From CAYYNQ01 sp964473105 (GTDB lineage Bacteria; Sumerlaeota; Sumerlaeia; MVZB01): 47,627 nucleotides of DNA. The stretch covers positions 1 to 47,627 of the forward strand of contig CAYYNQ010000010.1 of the NCBI GenBank assembly GCA_964473105.1. The letters run 5' to 3'. The position numbers were made by a program, and so were the translations under genes. Of this stretch, positions 24,529-32,946 are shown piece after piece. Each line of letters opens with the position of its first letter. Positions within the stretch are counted from its first letter, which is position 1. The notes under the pieces are model-generated. The model made no database searches. It saw nothing but the letters and a program-made list of their open reading frames with translations, and was not told the DNA's origin.

Positions 24529-26586
24529 ATGAAATATCAGCGAGGGGACGTGATGGCGTCCGGAATAGGATTTTTGGCGATGTGGAAGAATACGCGATTT
24601 TTGATTGCAGCGGCCTTGTTGACCGGTGTTTTGGGCGGGGAGCGGCTTCAGGCCGTGCCGAATGTGGTTTTTACCGAGGATTGGAGCAGCTATAATCCCG
24701 GGGACCCGGTCGATCCCGGTGTTTGGCTGGTCCGGAGAAAAGTCGCAAGCGATTTCATTGATCATAGCACACCGGGGTCGACATTTCAGGTCAGGGATCC
24801 CGGCGATGGAAACCTGGCATTGTGGACCCAGGGAGCTTTCGCCAACAATGGCCAACTGGATTACATCGCCAGCGCTCAGACGTGGAGTCGATCAGACATG
24901 GTTCGGGTCACCTGGCGCGTGTGGCTGGACCAATCGACTAACCTGACAACCCCGCCGGGCGTCCGGGGATTGGCGATCAACAGCGGTTTTTTCTGGCGGG
25001 CGCCGCTTTCAGGAGGTCATGGCCAATACGATCTCGCCAACGGGATGTGGCATTACCTGAACTGGATTGGCGGACCGTTTTCGGGAAACTCCCTGCATGG
25101 AACCGAGAAATTATGGTGGAGCGAGGGGCGTCGCCATTGGCCGCACCAGTTGAATTTTAGCACGGATCCGCCCAACAACTCCCAATCATTGGCTTACCTG
25201 GAAGGTCAGGACGATCCGCTGCCCGCCGGGAACTCCCCTGAGATGCTCTCAGCGTTGTTGACGGCCGATAGCCGTGCCCAGTCGATCTACTTCCGGGTCA
25301 CCCTGGGGGAGTTCGACGGAGGGTTGCTCGAATACTCGGTCGATGGCGGGAATACGTTCAAGGTCGCGAAACTCGTCAATGGCTCGGAAATCGATTCCAG
25401 GGATACCGGGCTGGCTGACCCCCTGAATTCCGAGTATCCGGATCCTCCCAACAGCGTCGCGACGGGGTTGCATGTCGGTATTTCATCCTCTTTCGAGCCG
25501 GCTGTCTGGATTGATGACATCATGGTCGAGGATTCAATCACCCCACAGGGGACGCCGACGCCCGAGCCCACGCCGACGCCCGAGCCGGGGACGCCGACGC
25601 CCGAGCCCACGCCGACGCCCGAGCCCACGCCGACGCTGGTCGAAGACTTCTTTGAAAACTGGAGCGACTACAACCACACCTACACCCCTGGGGAGACTCC
25701 CGACCCCGGTCACTGGCTGGTCCGGAGAAAAGTCGCGAACGATTTCGTTGATAACGAAACCTTTGGGTCGACGTTTCAGGTCAGGAATCCTGGCGATGGA
25801 AACCTGGCCTTGTGGACCCAGGAATCCTGGATGAACAATGGTCAATTGGATTACATCACCACCCTGCGATCGTGGAGCCGGGCCGACGAGGTCCGGGTGA
25901 GCTGGTGTGTCTGGTTGGATCAAAGTACCAACAATGCGACCCAGCCCGGGGTGAAGGGCCTGGGGCTGAACGCCGGGTTCTACTGGCGTGCGCCGCTTTC
26001 AGGAGCTCATGGCCAATACGATCTCGCCAACGGGATGTGGCATTTCCTGAACTGGCAGGCCAAGGGCATGGAACCGCCCGGTTTGAGCGCTCATGCGAGC
26101 GAACGGTTGTGGTGGAGCGAGGGCAGGCGCCACTGGCCGCATCAGTTGAACAACAGTACCGATCCGGCCAACAGTTCCGAATCGACGGCCTATCTTGAAG
26201 GCCAGGACTGGCCGTTGCCCGTAGGGCAATCCTCGGAAATGATCGATGCCCTGCTGGCAGCCGTGGATCGGAACACGGCGGTTTATTTCAGGGTGACGCT
26301 GGGTCTGGTCAGCGGAGGCATGCTGGAATATTCACTGGATGGCGGACACACCTATGAAGTTGCCAAACTCGTCATCGGGTCACCGATTGATTCACGGGAT
26401 GCCGGCGGCGATCCCGATCCGCTTAACAGCGGGTATCCGGATCCACCCAACAGCGTCACAGCAGGTTTGCGTGCGGGTTTTTCCACTTCAATTGAACCGG
26501 CCATTTGGATGGACGACATTTTTGTCGACGTGGCTCCTTTTAGCGATCCACCAACGGCCGTGTCCGATTTCACATTGTATGAATGA
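24529..26586 (+). CDS. Secreted EGRRHW-domain protein, tandem domains
   Basis: A 685-residue exported protein built from two copies of the domain found at 23235 (about residues 45-335 and 385-675). They are separated by a TPEPTPTPEP linker of about 30 residues. Both copies contain SEGRRHWPHQLN, GHGQYDLANGMWH or AHGQYDLANGMWH, and a WIDDIMVED or WMDDIFVDV end. The two domains are close in sequence, which suggests recent internal duplication. Starts at 24529, 24553 and 24580 all keep the export signal (MWKNTRFLIAAALLTGVL); 24529 is used here because AAGGA precedes it. The proline/threonine linker is typical of exposed, multi-domain binding proteins. Function unknown. A strong terminator follows. 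Confidence 0.7.
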   Translation: MKYQRGDVMASGIGFLAMWKNTRFLIAAALLTGVLGGERLQAVPNVVFTEDWSSYNPGDPVDPGVWLVRRKVASDFIDHSTPGSTFQVRDPGDGNLALWTQGAFANNGQLDYIASAQTWSRSDMVRVTWRVWLDQSTNLTTPPGVRGLAINSGFFWRAPLSGGHGQYDLANGMWHYLNWIGGPFSGNSLHGTEKLWWSEGRRHWPHQLNFSTDPPNNSQSLAYLEGQDDPLPAGNSPEMLSALLTADSRAQSIYFRVTLGEFDGGLLEYSVDGGNTFKVAKLVNGSEIDSRDTGLADPLNSEYPDPPNSVATGLHVGISSSFEPAVWIDDIMVEDSITPQGTPTPEPTPTPEPGTPTPEPTPTPEPTPTLVEDFFENWSDYNHTYTPGETPDPGHWLVRRKVANDFVDNETFGSTFQVRNPGDGNLALWTQESWMNNGQLDYITTLRSWSRADEVRVSWCVWLDQSTNNATQPGVKGLGLNAGFYWRAPLSGAHGQYDLANGMWHFLNWQAKGMEPPGLSAHASERLWWSEGRRHWPHQLNNSTDPANSSESTAYLEGQDWPLPVGQSSEMIDALLAAVDRNTAVYFRVTLGLVSGGMLEYSLDGGHTYEVAKLVIGSPIDSRDAGGDPDPLNSGYPDPPNSVTAGLRAGFSTSIEPAIWMDDIFVDVAPFSDPPTAVSDFTLYE

Positions 26587-26637
26587 TTGAGTCGGCCGCG
26601 AGGCCAAGTCATGCCTGGCTTCAAATCCTTGTTTTCA

Positions 26638-26677
26638 ATCCCCTTTCCCGGATCATCGGGGAAGGGGATCTTCTTTT
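26638..26677 (+). terminator. Terminator hairpin after the tandem EGRRHW gene
   Basis: ATCCCCTTTCCCG pairs with CGGGGAAGGGGAT around a 6-base loop with one non-Watson-Crick position, followed by CTTCTTTT. It lies about 50 bp past the stop codon. Confidence 0.8.
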
Positions 26678-26976
26678 GGGGGAGAAAACAGGTCATTTGG
26701 CGCAACGGATGGACGGCCCATTCCATGGGAAATCCCCCTGAGCCGGGTGGACACGTCTTATGGGACGGATCTTCTGTCACCAAGAAATTCCCGCCCCGGT
26801 AACTCAGGCGTCCATCTTGACTTCAACCTTTCATCGTGGGTCTTTTGTCGGTATGATGTCGCGTGCTTGAAAATTAATCTGGCAACCACGAGAACGAACC
26901 CTTGAGCATATGTCCTCCACAGATCCCGTCAAGTCACGAGGCATAACGTTGACCATTCCGTAAGTGAGTGTTTTCG
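26678..26976. other. Intergenic region of about 300 bp
   Basis: I see no supported gene. TTGACT near 26818 lacks a -10 element at usual spacing, so no promoter is claimed for the phosphatase-fold operon that follows. Confidence 0.4.
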
Positions 26977-29115
26977 ATGATGTGGACTTCCCGGGGAAAG
27001 ATCCATCATGTGCGATTGCCTGTCCTGCTGATTGCCGGAACACTCCTGGCAACGCCGGCCCACGCCTACGTCGGCCCGGGCGCGGGTTTTGCATTTGTTT
27101 CATCCTTTTTCATCCTTGTTTTCACCTCTCTGCTGGCTTTCTTGGCCCTGCTGACCTGGCCGATCCACTTTGTTTTCCGCACCGTGCGCAATCGCAGGAC
27201 CCGGAGCCGGGCCCGGGTCAGGAAGGTCGTCGTGCTGGGACTCGACGGCCAGGACCCCGACCTCACCGAGCAGTTCATGGCCGAGGGCCTGCTGCCCAAT
27301 TTCCGGCGCCTGCGCGATGAGGGCAGCTTCCTGCGGCTCCAGACCAGCCTGTTGGCTGAATCCCCTGTAGCGTGGTCTTCCTTCGCGACCGGCTGCAACC
27401 CGGGCAAGCATCGTATCTATGATTTCCTGGTCCCCAACCGGAAAACCCATCTGCCCGAACTCTCCTCGGCCCGCATCACGGCTCCTCGCCGGACGTTCAG
27501 ACTCGGCCCGTTCAGGATCCCGATCGGAAAACCGGACATCGCTGTCGGCCGCAGGAGCAAGCCCTTCTGGAAAGTGTTGGGCGAACACGGGGTTTTCAGC
27601 ACCATCCAGCGGGTCCCGATCACCTTCCCCCCGGAACCCTTTCACGGCGTTCTCCTCTCGGCCATGTGCTTGCCTGACTTGAAGGGAAGCCAGGGGACAT
27701 ATTTCTATTACAGCAGCAACGCGCAGGAGCGGGAAGAATTGACCAGTGGCGTTCGGATTCCTGTTGAAGTGAAGGACGGCGTGATCCGCTCCTGCATTTC
27801 TGGCCCGGAGAACACGCTTGGCCAGGATACGGGAGAGATGCGTTTGCCGTTTGAGGTCCGGATTTCGAAGAACAGGGTCGATGCCGAACTGGTCCTGGAC
27901 AGGAAACGTCATCTGTTGAGGAAAGGCGAATACTCCTCCTGGATTTCCCTGGCTTTCAGGCCGGGGCCGGGCATCAGGGTGCATGGGATATGCCGGTTCC
28001 TGCTGCTTGAAACCCATCCCCATTTCCGACTGTTCATGACACCCATCAACATCGACCCCGCAAGACCGGCCCTGCCGATTTCCCATCCGTTCGCATACTC
28101 GATCTACCTGGCCCGCACACGGGGAACTTACGCAACGCTCGGCGTTGCCGAGGACACCTCGGCACTCAACGAGGGGGTCATCGATGAGGAAGCTTTCCTC
28201 AAACAATCCTGGATGATCCACGAGGAGCGAGAAGGGATGTTCTTCGATGCCCTCGAGAAGACCAACCGCGGCCTGGTCGCGTGCGTTTTCGATGCCACCG
28301 ACCGCCTGCAACACATGTTCTTTCGATTCATGGAGGATGATCACCCTGCGCTTCGCGAATGTGACGCTGGGACACGCGGGAAATACCGCGACGAGATCCG
28401 GCGGCTCTATGCCAGGATGGACGACCTGCTCGGGCGCACGATGAAGAAGATCGACGAGGATACCGTCCTGATGGTGATGTCAGACCATGGCTTCAAATCG
28501 TTTCGCCGCCAGGTCAACTTGAACACCTGGCTGTTACGCGAGGGCTGGCTGGTGCTCAACGACGGCAAGCGAACCGGAGCAGACATGTTCCAGGATGTTG
28601 ACTGGTCACGGACCCGTGCCTACGCCGTGGGCTTTGGCGGTATCTACCTGAACCTCAAGGGGCGCGAAGCCGGGGGGATCGTCGGGCAGGGCGGGGAGGC
28701 GGACGCCCTGAGGCGCCGGATACAGCAACAGCTGTCGCAATTAACTGACCCGGAAAACGGGGAGAAATGCGTCCGAAACGTTTATGATGCACGCGAGGTT
28801 TATCGAGGGCCCTACGTCGACCAGGCGCCGGACCTGGTTACCGGTTTCCGGGCGGGATATCGCGTGGCATGGGAGTCGGTGACCGGCGGTCTCAGTGACG
28901 AGGTGATCTATGACAACACGCGGCGCTGGAGTGGCGACCATAACTTCGACCCGGCCGACGTGCCGGGCATGCTTTTCATCAATCGCAGGGTGGATGCTGA
29001 TGAGGCTCATATCATGGACCTGGGCCCGACGGTCCTTGATTTGTTCGGCGTACCGACTCCCGGATTTTGCGATGGACGTTCAATCATGCCGACGGACCTG
29101 GAGGCCGGGCAATGA
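26977..29115 (+). CDS. Membrane-anchored alkaline-phosphatase-fold phosphodiesterase (1)
   Basis: A protein of about 712 residues of the type I phosphodiesterase / nucleotide pyrophosphatase group. An N-terminal signal-like segment ends AHAYVGPGAG. A membrane helix (about 30-60, FVSSFFILVFTSLLAFLALL) and a basic segment RNRRTRSRARVRK lead into the catalytic domain. Metal and active-site motifs: GLDGQDP with D90, SPVAWSSF with the presumed nucleophile Ser129 (aligned to Thr of NPP enzymes), ATDRLQH, and SDHGF with D503-H504. The first start is uncertain: GTG at 26968 or ATG at 26977 or 26980. Its stop overlaps the next start as ATGA. The next gene is a paralogue, so the two probably form a complex or act in sequence. 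Confidence 0.75.
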   Translation: MMWTSRGKIHHVRLPVLLIAGTLLATPAHAYVGPGAGFAFVSSFFILVFTSLLAFLALLTWPIHFVFRTVRNRRTRSRARVRKVVVLGLDGQDPDLTEQFMAEGLLPNFRRLRDEGSFLRLQTSLLAESPVAWSSFATGCNPGKHRIYDFLVPNRKTHLPELSSARITAPRRTFRLGPFRIPIGKPDIAVGRRSKPFWKVLGEHGVFSTIQRVPITFPPEPFHGVLLSAMCLPDLKGSQGTYFYYSSNAQEREELTSGVRIPVEVKDGVIRSCISGPENTLGQDTGEMRLPFEVRISKNRVDAELVLDRKRHLLRKGEYSSWISLAFRPGPGIRVHGICRFLLLETHPHFRLFMTPINIDPARPALPISHPFAYSIYLARTRGTYATLGVAEDTSALNEGVIDEEAFLKQSWMIHEEREGMFFDALEKTNRGLVACVFDATDRLQHMFFRFMEDDHPALRECDAGTRGKYRDEIRRLYARMDDLLGRTMKKIDEDTVLMVMSDHGFKSFRRQVNLNTWLLREGWLVLNDGKRTGADMFQDVDWSRTRAYAVGFGGIYLNLKGREAGGIVGQGGEADALRRRIQQQLSQLTDPENGEKCVRNVYDAREVYRGPYVDQAPDLVTGFRAGYRVAWESVTGGLSDEVIYDNTRRWSGDHNFDPADVPGMLFINRRVDADEAHIMDLGPTVLDLFGVPTPGFCDGRSIMPTDLEAGQ

Positions 29116-31193
29116 AACTTGACAAGGAATCCAGGGTCCTGGTGACAGCCGTCAAGATTGACCCGGCAAGCCGGCTCCCGGGCCGCGAGGCCCGTTGCCC
29201 CATGATATGTCGGTTACTCGTCGCGGTTATCATGGCGCTGATCATCACGCCGGCGAATGCGAGGCCCAATCACCGGGTGATCGTCCTTGGCGTTGACGGG
29301 ATGGATCCCGGGCTTGTCGACCGGTTTGTTGACGATGGGTTCATGCCGAACATCAAGCGTCTAATGGAGGAGGGAGATTACAAGCCTCTGCAGACCATCA
29401 TGCCGCCGCAGAGCCCGGTGGCCTGGTCGACGTTCATCACGGGAATGGATCCGGGCGGCCACGGGATTTACGATTTCATGCATCGTGATCCCGAGACATT
29501 TGAACCTTATTTGTCGATGTCCAGGGCCGGTTCTGCCGCGAAGGCCTTGAATCTGGGGTCTTGGTCCCTGCCGCTGGGCAGCGGGAAAGTCGAGCAACTC
29601 AGGAGTGGCCGTGCGTTCTGGCAGGTTCTGGAGGAGCATGGGACGCGTTGCACGGTTTTCCGCATGCCGGTCAACTTTCCACCTGTCGCGACATCTGCCC
29701 GGACATTCTCGGGCATGGGAACGCCCGATGTGCGTGGCACGCCCGGGACGTTTTCATTCTACACGACCAAACCGCCCGAAGACGCCGAAGAGATCAGCGG
29801 CGGGGAGATTTATCCGGTCAGGGTTCAGGACCACCGCGTTGAAGCGACGCTGATCGGCCCGTCCAGCCCGTTTCGCCGCGTTGCCCGAGGCGGCCCGGGG
29901 GTGGGTGAATCAACCGGTCGGATCGAATACGACAACCCGGAGTTGACGATTGATTTCACGGTCCATATGGATCCCGAGCATGATGTCGCCAAGCTGGAGA
30001 TCCAGGACAGGGAGATCATCCTGAATCAGGGGGAATGGAGCGACTGGGTCCGGGTGGATTTTGAGGCGGTCCCGATACTGGCCCATATCAGCGCAACGGT
30101 GCGTTTCTACCTCAAGGAGGTCAGGCCGGCCTTTCAACTCTATGTCACCCCATTGCAGATCAATCCTTCGGATCCCGTGATGCCGATTTCCACACCCGGG
30201 GACTGGGCCTGTGACCTGTGTGAGGACCTAGGTTATTTCTACACGCAGGAACTACCCGAGGATACGAAGGCCCTGTCCGCAGGTATCTTCACCACGCCCG
30301 AGTTTATGCGGCAGGCGACCTTTGTTTATGACGAACGCCGCCGTGCACTTGATTATTTCATGGACAGTTTCGATGAGGGCCTGCTCTTTTTTTACTTCTC
30401 CAGCTGTGATCAACAGTCGCATATGCTCTGGCGTAACGTGGATCCCCGACATCCCGGATTTGAGGATATAGCCCGGCTCAGGAACAGTATTCGCGATATC
30501 TATGCAAAAATCGACGAGGCGGCCGGTCATGTCATGGAGAGGATGGATCCCGACACGACGCTGATCATCATGTCGGACCACGGATTCGCGCCTTTTTACT
30601 GGGGTGTGAATCTCAATTCATGGCTGCTCCGGAAGGGTTACGTCAGTCTCAAGAACCGGCGGCGCCAGGGGCAATACAGGTATTTTGGAAATGTTGACTG
30701 GAAACGGACAAAGGCCTATGCGCTGGGGCTGAATGGATTATATGTCAACCTGAAGGGGCGTGAGAAGAACGGGATCGTCGAGCCCGCCGAGTATGACGCC
30801 CTGCTTGATAAACTGGAGAAAGACCTGCTCGCGTTCAGGGATGGAAAGCGTGAAAACCGGCCGGTGATAACATCCGTGGTACGGCCGCGTCGTGATTTTC
30901 ACGGACCTTTCAAGGACCAGGGGCCCGACCTGATCATCGGTTACAACATCAACTATCGCAGTTCGTGGCAGAGCCCCGTCGGCGAGTTCCCCAGGGCCGT
31001 CATCGTGGATAATGATGAAGCATGGAGCGCGGACCATTGTATCGACCCTCGCTGGGTGCCCGGTGTACTGATCACCAACAGGAAGATAACATTGGATTCA
31101 CCGGCCCTGTATGACCTGACCGTGTCTGTGCTTGACGAGTTTGACGTCCCCCCCCTGCCCGAAATGATCGGCAGAGATTGCATCGCGTATTAA
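29112..31193 (+). CDS. Exported alkaline-phosphatase-fold phosphodiesterase (2)
   Basis: A 693-residue paralogue of the preceding gene, which it overlaps as ATGA. Motifs: GVDGMDPGL (D62), SPVAWSTF with the presumed nucleophile Ser101, SSCDQQSH and SDHGF (D489-H490). An export signal MICRLLVAVIMALIITPANA begins at residue 31, so an internal start at 29202 is a real alternative; without it the signal would be preceded by 30 extra residues. It lacks the long membrane helix of its partner. Members of this fold cleave phosphodiesters or transfer phospho-groups in the envelope; the substrate here is unknown. It is followed after 17 bp by the 63-residue LGY protein gene. Confidence 0.75.
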   Translation: MKLDKESRVLVTAVKIDPASRLPGREARCPMICRLLVAVIMALIITPANARPNHRVIVLGVDGMDPGLVDRFVDDGFMPNIKRLMEEGDYKPLQTIMPPQSPVAWSTFITGMDPGGHGIYDFMHRDPETFEPYLSMSRAGSAAKALNLGSWSLPLGSGKVEQLRSGRAFWQVLEEHGTRCTVFRMPVNFPPVATSARTFSGMGTPDVRGTPGTFSFYTTKPPEDAEEISGGEIYPVRVQDHRVEATLIGPSSPFRRVARGGPGVGESTGRIEYDNPELTIDFTVHMDPEHDVAKLEIQDREIILNQGEWSDWVRVDFEAVPILAHISATVRFYLKEVRPAFQLYVTPLQINPSDPVMPISTPGDWACDLCEDLGYFYTQELPEDTKALSAGIFTTPEFMRQATFVYDERRRALDYFMDSFDEGLLFFYFSSCDQQSHMLWRNVDPRHPGFEDIARLRNSIRDIYAKIDEAAGHVMERMDPDTTLIIMSDHGFAPFYWGVNLNSWLLRKGYVSLKNRRRQGQYRYFGNVDWKRTKAYALGLNGLYVNLKGREKNGIVEPAEYDALLDKLEKDLLAFRDGKRENRPVITSVVRPRRDFHGPFKDQGPDLIIGYNINYRSSWQSPVGEFPRAVIVDNDEAWSADHCIDPRWVPGVLITNRKITLDSPALYDLTVSVLDEFDVPPLPEMIGRDCIAY

Positions 31194-31210
31194 GGAAAGG
31201 AGCCAACCCG

Positions 31211-31402
31211 ATGTTTGCCCCCAGGATCAGGATTCATAAGGAACTCCATGAGAAACTGAAGATGTATGCCGAAATCGCCGGTTATTCCTCGGTCGATGAA
31301 TTGGTGATCCATGCCCTGGAGAAGGAGGTCGCCCAAATGGAGGAGGCCGACTCGGAAGAGGCGATCAGGAAGAAGCTCCAGGGTCTGGGTTATCGTTCCT
31401 GA
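31211..31402 (+). CDS. 63-residue ribbon-helix-helix-like protein with LGY tail
   Basis: A small basic-then-acidic protein. Residues 4-38 (RIRIHKELHEKLKMYAEIAG, then SSVDELVIHALEK) have the strand-helix-helix spacing of ribbon-helix-helix proteins. The C-terminus EEAIRKKLQGLGYRS resembles EEAVRQLKALGYFK at the end of the sulfatase-fold protein at 18864. An AAGGAG ribosome site precedes the ATG at 31211; an in-frame ATG at 31178 overlaps the upstream gene and lacks this. It could be a DNA-binding regulator or, given its position between phosphatase-fold enzymes and a membrane protein, a docking subunit. Neither is proven. Confidence 0.65.
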   Translation: MFAPRIRIHKELHEKLKMYAEIAGYSSVDELVIHALEKEVAQMEEADSEEAIRKKLQGLGYRS

Positions 31403-31437
31403 TCTTTTGCCACCGGGTTTCAGAATAAGGTATTTTC

Positions 31438-32268
31438 ATGTTGCAGGTCATCGACGGGTTCAACCAAGTTTGCGTGATGGCGTTCAGCGTCATCTTCGGT
31501 CCGCTGCGCGGTGTGCCGCCGATATGGCCCCTGCTGGTTGTGTCCTTCTTGACCGGCCTCCTGATGCTCCGGATATTCGGCACGGTTTCAAACCAACAGG
31601 CGATCGGCCTGATCAAGGACAGGATCAAGGGCAATGTGATTGCCCTGCGCCTGTTCCGGGACGATCCCGGCCTGATTTTTCGGATCCAGGCACGCATCAT
31701 GCGCGATACATTGGCCTATATACGTTACTCTCTCTGGCCGCTGTTCATCATGATTGGGCCGGTCTTGATCGTGATGATTCAACTGAATCACCATCTTGGC
31801 ACTCAGCCGCTCAAGCCCCGGGAACAGACGGTATTCAAGGTCCATGTGAAGAATTCCCGGGTGTTGGAGGTCCCCATTGAACTGATCGTCCCCGAGGGAT
31901 TGACCGCCGAGACGCCGCCGGTGCGGATAGCGGGCCTGAATGAAATAGCCTGGCGTATCCGGGCCGACGCGGAGGGTGAATACGTGGTGAATGTGAGGGT
32001 TGGCGGCGAAACCATTGAAAAAAAGGTCGTGGTGGGTGATGGATGGCGCCCCCTGTCCGGCATTCGGACAGGCCGCAGTGCGGTGGACCTGCTTCTTTAT
32101 CCGGGGGAGTCCCCGATCCAAAGTCCCGTCGTTGATTCAGTGGTGATCCGATACCAGCCGTTACCCATCGCCATCTTCGGCTGGCAGCTTCATTGGATGG
32201 TTCTCTTCTTCGTGCTCTCGGTCTCTTCCGGGTTTGCTTTCAGGAACCTCCTGGGCGTCAACATTTAA
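31438..32268 (+). CDS. Three-helix membrane protein with Oxa1/EMC3-like topology
   Basis: A 276-residue protein. A first membrane helix (about 28-50, IWPLLVVSFLTGLLMLRIFG) is followed by a charged helical segment (50-95), a second helix (96-118, WPLFIMIGPVLIVMIQL), a beta-rich soluble domain (about 122-238) and a third helix (about 245-268). The helix - charged coil - helix layout recalls YidC/Oxa1/EMC3/DUF106 insertases, but the large beta domain between helices 2 and 3 is not usual there. Family membership is an inference from topology. It ends 1 bp before a convergent sulfotransferase gene. Likely co-transcribed with the phosphatase-fold pair and the small LGY protein. Confidence 0.6.
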   Translation: MLQVIDGFNQVCVMAFSVIFGPLRGVPPIWPLLVVSFLTGLLMLRIFGTVSNQQAIGLIKDRIKGNVIALRLFRDDPGLIFRIQARIMRDTLAYIRYSLWPLFIMIGPVLIVMIQLNHHLGTQPLKPREQTVFKVHVKNSRVLEVPIELIVPEGLTAETPPVRIAGLNEIAWRIRADAEGEYVVNVRVGGETIEKKVVVGDGWRPLSGIRTGRSAVDLLLYPGESPIQSPVVDSVVIRYQPLPIAIFGWQLHWMVLFFVLSVSSGFAFRNLLGVNI

Positions 32269-32913
32269 TCATGCCCCAGGACAGGTCGTCGTTCCTGGAT
32301 CATGACGCTGCCGATTGAGGCCCTTGTCAACCACCCCCGCCATTTTTTCAATATCCACCCCGCCTCCAAGAAACCGGCTGACAAGACGGGCGGCTTCCAG
32401 CGGGTTCTCCAGCGCTTCACGATAGTCGATGTAAATAAAGTCAATGTGCCGGCCGTTACGCATTTGGTAATCGACTTTCTTGAGGTGTCGCTCATGGATC
32501 CGGACCGTCTCCGTCATGTCAGTCGTATCCTCCTTCTCCCCCCGTCGTTTCAGCATCACCGATTGCGACGCGAGGATCTCATGGAGGTCGCGGCGCATGA
32601 ATACAACCCTGTAGTGATGCCCGGGTGGCAGGTCTTTGATCAGGAACGAGATGACCTTCAACACCCTGCCGCGCGCCCCGGTCAACCACGATTTATCGAT
32701 GTCCTTGTCGAGATCCTTGACCCGTTCATATTCATGGTAGCCCATGGGGTTGTCCTCGTCGGCCCCGCGGACATGGTCGGTCATGATCTCCAGCCCCCCG
32801 GCCTCGAGCATTTTCATCATCATTGATGTTCCCGAACGAGGCAGGCCTGAAACGATGAAGATGCTGTTCGCAGGTTGATGAAAACCAAAAAGTATTTTGA
32901 GAAAAGAAATCAC
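32269..32913 (-). CDS. Sulfotransferase family protein
   Basis: A 214-residue cytoplasmic protein that starts with GTG. The N-terminal IFIVSGLPRSGTSMMMKML (about 18-36) is the phosphate-binding loop of PAPS-dependent sulfotransferases, and YRVVFMRRDLHEILASQ matches the 3'-phosphate-binding segment. It is shorter than most carbohydrate sulfotransferases and has no export signal. It lies 33 bp after the PQQ-propeller B gene on the same strand and is probably the last gene of that operon. The sulfate acceptor is unknown. Its stop abuts the stop of the convergent membrane-protein gene with no spacer. Confidence 0.8.
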   Translation of the reverse strand: MISFLKILFGFHQPANSIFIVSGLPRSGTSMMMKMLEAGGLEIMTDHVRGADEDNPMGYHEYERVKDLDKDIDKSWLTGARGRVLKVISFLIKDLPPGHHYRVVFMRRDLHEILASQSVMLKRRGEKEDTTDMTETVRIHERHLKKVDYQMRNGRHIDFIYIDYREALENPLEAARLVSRFLGGGVDIEKMAGVVDKGLNRQRHDPGTTTCPGA

Positions 32914-32946
32914 ATGTTTTGTTTCAGGGGTTGATCACCAGGTCAC

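Noticed and set aside
25555..25635. TPEP-coding repeat as a mobile or CRISPR-like repeat
   Set aside because: It is in frame and encodes a proline/threonine linker between two protein domains; no spacers or array structure.
29067..29111. Upstream in-frame start for the second phosphodiesterase
   Set aside because: It lies inside the preceding gene; the ATGA overlap at 29112 or the start at 29202 just before the export signal is more likely.
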